A stretch of DNA of 7,723 nt from an uncultured Oscillospiraceae bacterium. Its GTDB lineage: Bacteria > Bacillota_A > Clostridia > Oscillospirales > Oscillospiraceae. Every line of letters starts with the position of its first letter. Position 1 is the stretch's first letter. Both the position numbers and the translations under genes were made by a program. The notes below the pieces were generated by a model, which did not search any database, had not been told where the DNA came from, and worked only from the letters and a program-made list of their open reading frames with translations. Location: the NCBI GenBank assembly GCA_934635515.1, contig CAKTZK010000069.1, positions 1 through 7,723 on the forward strand, read 5' to 3'. This document shows positions 5,815 to 7,723 of this stretch, one piece after another.

Positions 5815-6009
5815 GGCCACAGCTGCGCAAGTGTTCTGCTGAGCGAAGGATTTGGTATCAAAGATGTGCAGGAATGGCTCGGTCACAGCGACATTCAAAC
5901 AACCGCTAACATCTATGGACATCTTGATTTCTCCCGCAAGAAATCTATTGCGGATCGGCTGTCCTGTGAGCTTTCAACTGCAGCCAGAAATCTTCAGCCA
6001 GGCCTCTGA
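5815..6009 (+). pseudogene. Tyrosine recombinase (phage-type integrase), C-terminal fragment
   Basis: The 64 codons begin GHSCASVLLSEGFGIKDVQE, then WLGHSDIQTTANIYGHLDF, and end at TGA 6007-6009. This is the C-terminal catalytic end of a site-specific recombinase: LGH (22-24) gives the box II His, and the Tyr in TTANIYGHL (residue 34, codon 5914-5916) is the DNA-cleaving nucleophile. The N-terminal arm-binding and core-binding domains, the first catalytic Arg and Lys, and the HxLR part are missing. At the left edge the expected Arg before HSCAS is GGC (Gly), with TAA just upstream, so the break lies there. The fragment points toward the tRNA-derived attachment sequence 213 bases on, with tandem 11-bp repeats between, the usual layout for an integrase next to its attachment site. 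It cannot be active alone. Recombinase identity is firm; the link to this attachment site is inferred. Confidence 0.85.
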
Positions 6010-6086
6010 AATTTGTGTAATACCGTATACGCAAAAAATTTTTCATTCTGGAAAAAGGCTTTTTGCATTATTTTAAAATGGAAAAA

Positions 6087-6108
6087 GCGTTAGACAGGCG
6101 TTAGACAG
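6087..6108 (+). repeat. Perfect tandem repeat, 2 x 11 bp (GCGTTAGACAG)
   Basis: GCGTTAGACAG occurs twice back to back (6087-6097, 6098-6108), between the integrase fragment and the tRNA-derived site. Short direct repeats at this position commonly serve as arm-type binding sites for the integrase N-terminal domain; that role is inferred from the layout. Confidence 0.75.
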
Positions 6109-6177
6109 ATTTTTCCTTTTGAAAAAAGCGCCCGGTTGACAGGCCCGAAAATATGCAACTTTTTTGTGCAAAAAGAA

Positions 6178-6222
6178 TATAAAAAACCCCGAAATCATTG
6201 CTCCTACACAACAATTTCGGGG
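6178..6222 (-). terminator. Rho-independent terminator following the tRNA-Arg 3' sequence
   Basis: On the minus strand, stem arms CCCCGAAAT and ATTTCGGGG (plus 6187-6195 and 6214-6222) enclose an 18-base loop. They are followed by a run of Ts (plus-strand A-run at 6181-6186, with further As before it). The stem starts directly after the tRNA CCA end, so this is probably the natural terminator of the tRNA transcript. Confidence 0.8.
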
Positions 6223-6267
6223 TGGCACGCCGTGAGGGATTCGAACCCCCGGCCTTCTGGTCCGTAG
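6223..6267 (-). other. tRNA-Arg(ACG) 3' half, putative attachment (att) site remnant
   Basis: Read on the minus strand, these 45 bases fit tRNA positions 32-76: anticodon loop CTACGGA with U33 and anticodon ACG (plus 6263-6265), 3' anticodon strand CCAGA, variable loop AGGCC, T-arm GGGGG-TTCGAAT-CCCTC, 3' acceptor strand ACGGCGT, discriminator G and encoded CCA. The sequence before it (ACAAC) cannot pair with CCAGA, and no D-arm or 5' acceptor strand follows, so there is no complete tRNA here. A match running exactly from anticodon loop to 3' end is typical of the core left when an element integrates into a tRNA gene; the intact tRNA-Arg gene would be elsewhere. The adjoining integrase fragment supports this reading. 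Confidence 0.75.
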
Positions 6268-6287
6268 GTTGTCCCAAAGAAAAAGCG

Positions 6288-6302
6288 GAGCCATTTCGGC
6301 TC
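6288..6302 (-). terminator. Short hairpin with U-tract on the minus strand
   Basis: GAGCC-ATTTC-GGCTC (6288-6302). Read on the minus strand it is followed by CGCTTTTTCTTT, a weak terminator-like structure. It may end minus-strand transcription entering from the right before the tRNA-derived site. Confidence 0.4.
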
Positions 6303-6381
6303 AGTTTTGCGCTGTTTAACGCTATTTGGTGGGTAGATTTTCCGTTGTTTCCGTCCGGAACTGTCTGTTCCTATCCCGTTT

Positions 6382-6403
6382 TGGGTCAAAAGTGGGTCAA
6401 AGA
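6382..6403 (+). repeat. Near-perfect tandem repeat, 2 x 11 bp (TGGGTCAAAAG/A)
   Basis: TGGGTCAAAAG (6382-6392) is followed directly by TGGGTCAAAGA (6393-6403), a 9-base identical core with an 11-bp period. It lies about 115 bases beyond the tRNA-derived core, on the side opposite the other 11-bp tandem repeat, and its sequence is different. It could be the arm-type site of another integrase. Confidence 0.6.
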
Positions 6404-6710
6404 TGATCTTGTGATTACAAAGATATATTGCGAAAATACTGCGGATTTATATCATTTGCGCCATCGTTGTCTATAAGAATGCCGAAAATCTCTGCGCAGA
6501 AAATGGTTTTCAGCGAGTTAAGATCGACCAAATGGAGCGTTCTTGCGTGTAAAGATATGATGAGGGAAGGAAATCATTTAATATCAACGCTTTCCTCCTT
6601 GTATTACGCTTTCGTCTTGACAGAATATTTACACTTCGCTTGACTCTGCGTTTGGGGTACAGTATTAGTCATATTTATGTGGCAGCACAAAATTTGATAT
6701 GCTATAAGCA
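6404..6710. other. AT-rich stretch without a recognisable gene
   Basis: About 300 bases with no ORF showing a known motif or a ribosome binding site at a sensible start. No recombinase, IS or tRNA sequence was recognised on either strand. It probably represents decayed element DNA or the 3' flank of the surface-protein gene. Confidence 0.5.
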
Positions 6711-6713
6711 AAG

Positions 6714-6746
6714 AAAAAACCGAGGCCCCCCGCATAGCAAGGGGCC
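6714..6746 (-). terminator. Strong rho-independent terminator of the surface-protein gene
   Basis: GGCCCC (6724-6729) and GGGGCC (6741-6746) form the core stem, and the neighbouring C-run and G-run to 6754 allow an alternative longer pairing. On the minus strand it is followed by TCGG and six Ts (plus 6714-6719). It lies 45 bases after the minus-strand stop codon. Confidence 0.8.
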
Positions 6747-6790
6747 CCGGGGGCTTATTTACTTTCGCGGTTTAGGTTTTCGCTTTTACC

Positions 6791-7723
6791 TTACGCCTCC
6801 CGCTTCTTACGCTTGAGAACGAAGGCTGCGGCCAAGGCTGCCACGGGCAGGGCAATGACCCACAGAGTCACGCCGGTATCGCCGGTGGCAGGGGTATTGC
6901 TGCCGCCGGTCTGGATGGTCACATCGCTCATGTCATAGAGCCGGGTCTGGGCGTTTGCGAAGCGATAGTAGGCCGCCAGGGCGTAGTAGCCCTGCTCGGT
7001 GGCCATGCCGTTCCGCTCGCCGCCAGCGGTGTGCCGGAAGCCGCCGCCGGTGACATAGAACCCGGCCAGGGCATCCAGGACGGTGAGGCCGTTCTTCACG
7101 AAGCGGCTGTCCGCAGTGGGATCGATGCCCAGGGCGGTGAGAGCTACGATGACCTGAGCGCAGGACTCGCTATTGATGGTGCCCCAGCTGCCAAAGCCGC
7201 CGTCGCTGCGCTGCAGGGCGGAAAGGGCCTCCAGGGCCTTATCCACAGCGGTCTTCACGGTCTCGTTGGTCTTATAGTAGGGGGCCAGGGCCTGGATGGC
7301 CATAGCGGTCATGTCGGGGTCAGCGTTCTCGCCGCTGAGGTTCCAGCCGCCGTCGGAAAGCTGGGCGGCCAGGATGACCCCGATCAGCTTCTCCCGGGTC
7401 ACATTGCCGGAAGTCGGGTAGTTGTGGCTATCCAGGGCGATGAGGGTGAAAATGGGGCCGTTAATGCCCTGGGTCTGCACATAGGCCATGTTATCCAGAC
7501 CCTTCAGCAGGTTGTGTCCGCCCACATTGGTGACATCCTTGCCGATAGCGGTCAGGGCCAGGATCACCCGGGCGTTGTCGGTGACTTTGGCCGGGTGCAG
7601 ACGCTCATTGGCGTCAGCCTTGGCCTTCACATACTCCACCACATTGTCATAGTACCCGGCGGGCACGGTGCGGCCGCTGCGGGCCAGGCCGATGACCATC
7701 CACTCGCCGCCGGTGGAGTTCAC
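6791..7723 (-). CDS. Cell-wall surface protein with prenyltransferase/squalene-oxidase-like toroid repeats, partial
   Basis: The C-terminal 310 residues of a larger secreted protein; the 5' end is outside the window and the GTG at the edge is just a codon. The visible part is a chain of helical-pair repeats of the terpenoid-cyclase (alpha/alpha toroid) type, with turn motifs QLSDGGW (121-127), QRSDGGF (171-177) and TGGGF (225-229), and helices such as MTAMAIQALAPYY and CAQVIVALTALGI. Such repeats in Firmicutes surface proteins act as binding or scaffold domains rather than cyclases. The C-terminus is a sorting signal: TPATGD (277-282), a hydrophobic span (about 285-302) and the basic tail KRKKREA. 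Canonical sorting motifs are LPxTG; Thr in place of Leu suggests a variant sortase specificity or membrane retention. Sortase anchoring is inferred. A strong terminator follows. The gene is GC-rich, unlike the flanking spacer, and looks like resident chromosome rather than mobile cargo. The ligand is unknown. Confidence 0.85.
   Translation of the reverse strand: MNSTGGEWMVIGLARSGRTVPAGYYDNVVEYVKAKADANERLHPAKVTDNARVILALTAIGKDVTNVGGHNLLKGLDNMAYVQTQGINGPIFTLIALDSHNYPTSGNVTREKLIGVILAAQLSDGGWNLSGENADPDMTAMAIQALAPYYKTNETVKTAVDKALEALSALQRSDGGFGSWGTINSESCAQVIVALTALGIDPTADSRFVKNGLTVLDALAGFYVTGGGFRHTAGGERNGMATEQGYYALAAYYRFANAQTRLYDMSDVTIQTGGSNTPATGDTGVTLWVIALPVAALAAAFVLKRKKREA

Noticed and set aside
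6223..6300. A complete tRNA-Arg gene
   Set aside because: The bases upstream of the anticodon loop cannot form the 5' anticodon strand, D-arm or 5' acceptor strand, so only positions 32-76 are present.
6198..6476. Plus-strand open frame containing ARREGFEPPAFWSV
   Set aside because: This is the well-known false translation of the antisense of a tRNA T-arm and 3' end; the bases are explained by the tRNA-Arg fragment.
1..7723. CRISPR array, toxin-antitoxin pair or defence system
   Set aside because: No regularly spaced repeats, Cas, nuclease or toxin motifs were seen; the only repeats are the IS-derived pair, the two 11-bp tandems and local hairpins.

Overview
The window looks like a boundary region of a gut-type Clostridia chromosome, probably Oscillospiraceae/Ruminococcaceae. 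The evidence is the protein style, moderately high-GC genes in AT-rich spacers, strong AGGAG ribosome binding sites and a Gram-positive sorting-signal surface protein. No species can be named from sequence alone. It joins debris of mobile elements to one intact metabolic operon.

Left part (1-1727): a trimeric-type dUTPase, a 178-residue protein of unknown family, and a small winged-helix-like protein whose start overlaps the previous stop (ATGA). This gene mix is typical of prophages or integrative elements. The third gene is cut at its C-terminus by the 3' remnant of an IS3-family insertion sequence, including its right terminal end.

Centre (1786-5547): an intact regulated unit. An RpiR-family regulator on the minus strand diverges from an operon of an NhaC-family secondary transporter and a class-V-fold PLP enzyme. 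A perfect 23-bp palindrome overlaps the -10 box of the regulator promoter and is the obvious operator. I infer import of a small amine- or carboxylate-bearing compound by the transporter, its conversion by the PLP enzyme, and control by the regulator sensing a related metabolite. The PLP enzyme has Ser where cysteine desulfurases of this fold carry their catalytic Cys, so it is probably not a desulfurase.

Right part (5548-6403): a second fragment of the same IS (61 bp shared with the first, 2 mismatches, same orientation), then the C-terminal 64 codons of a tyrosine recombinase with its catalytic Tyr. Next come an 11-bp tandem repeat, a terminator, and the 3' half of a tRNA-Arg(ACG) without its 5' half. 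This is the classic footprint of site-specific integration into a tRNA gene. A different 11-bp tandem repeat lies on the other side, hinting at successive elements at one attachment site. The metabolic operon thus sits between two directly repeated IS fragments, with mobile-element genes outside both.

Far right (6404-7723): about 390 bases without a recognisable gene, a strong minus-strand terminator, and the C-terminal part of a wall-anchored surface protein with alpha/alpha-toroid repeats. This gene runs out of the window.
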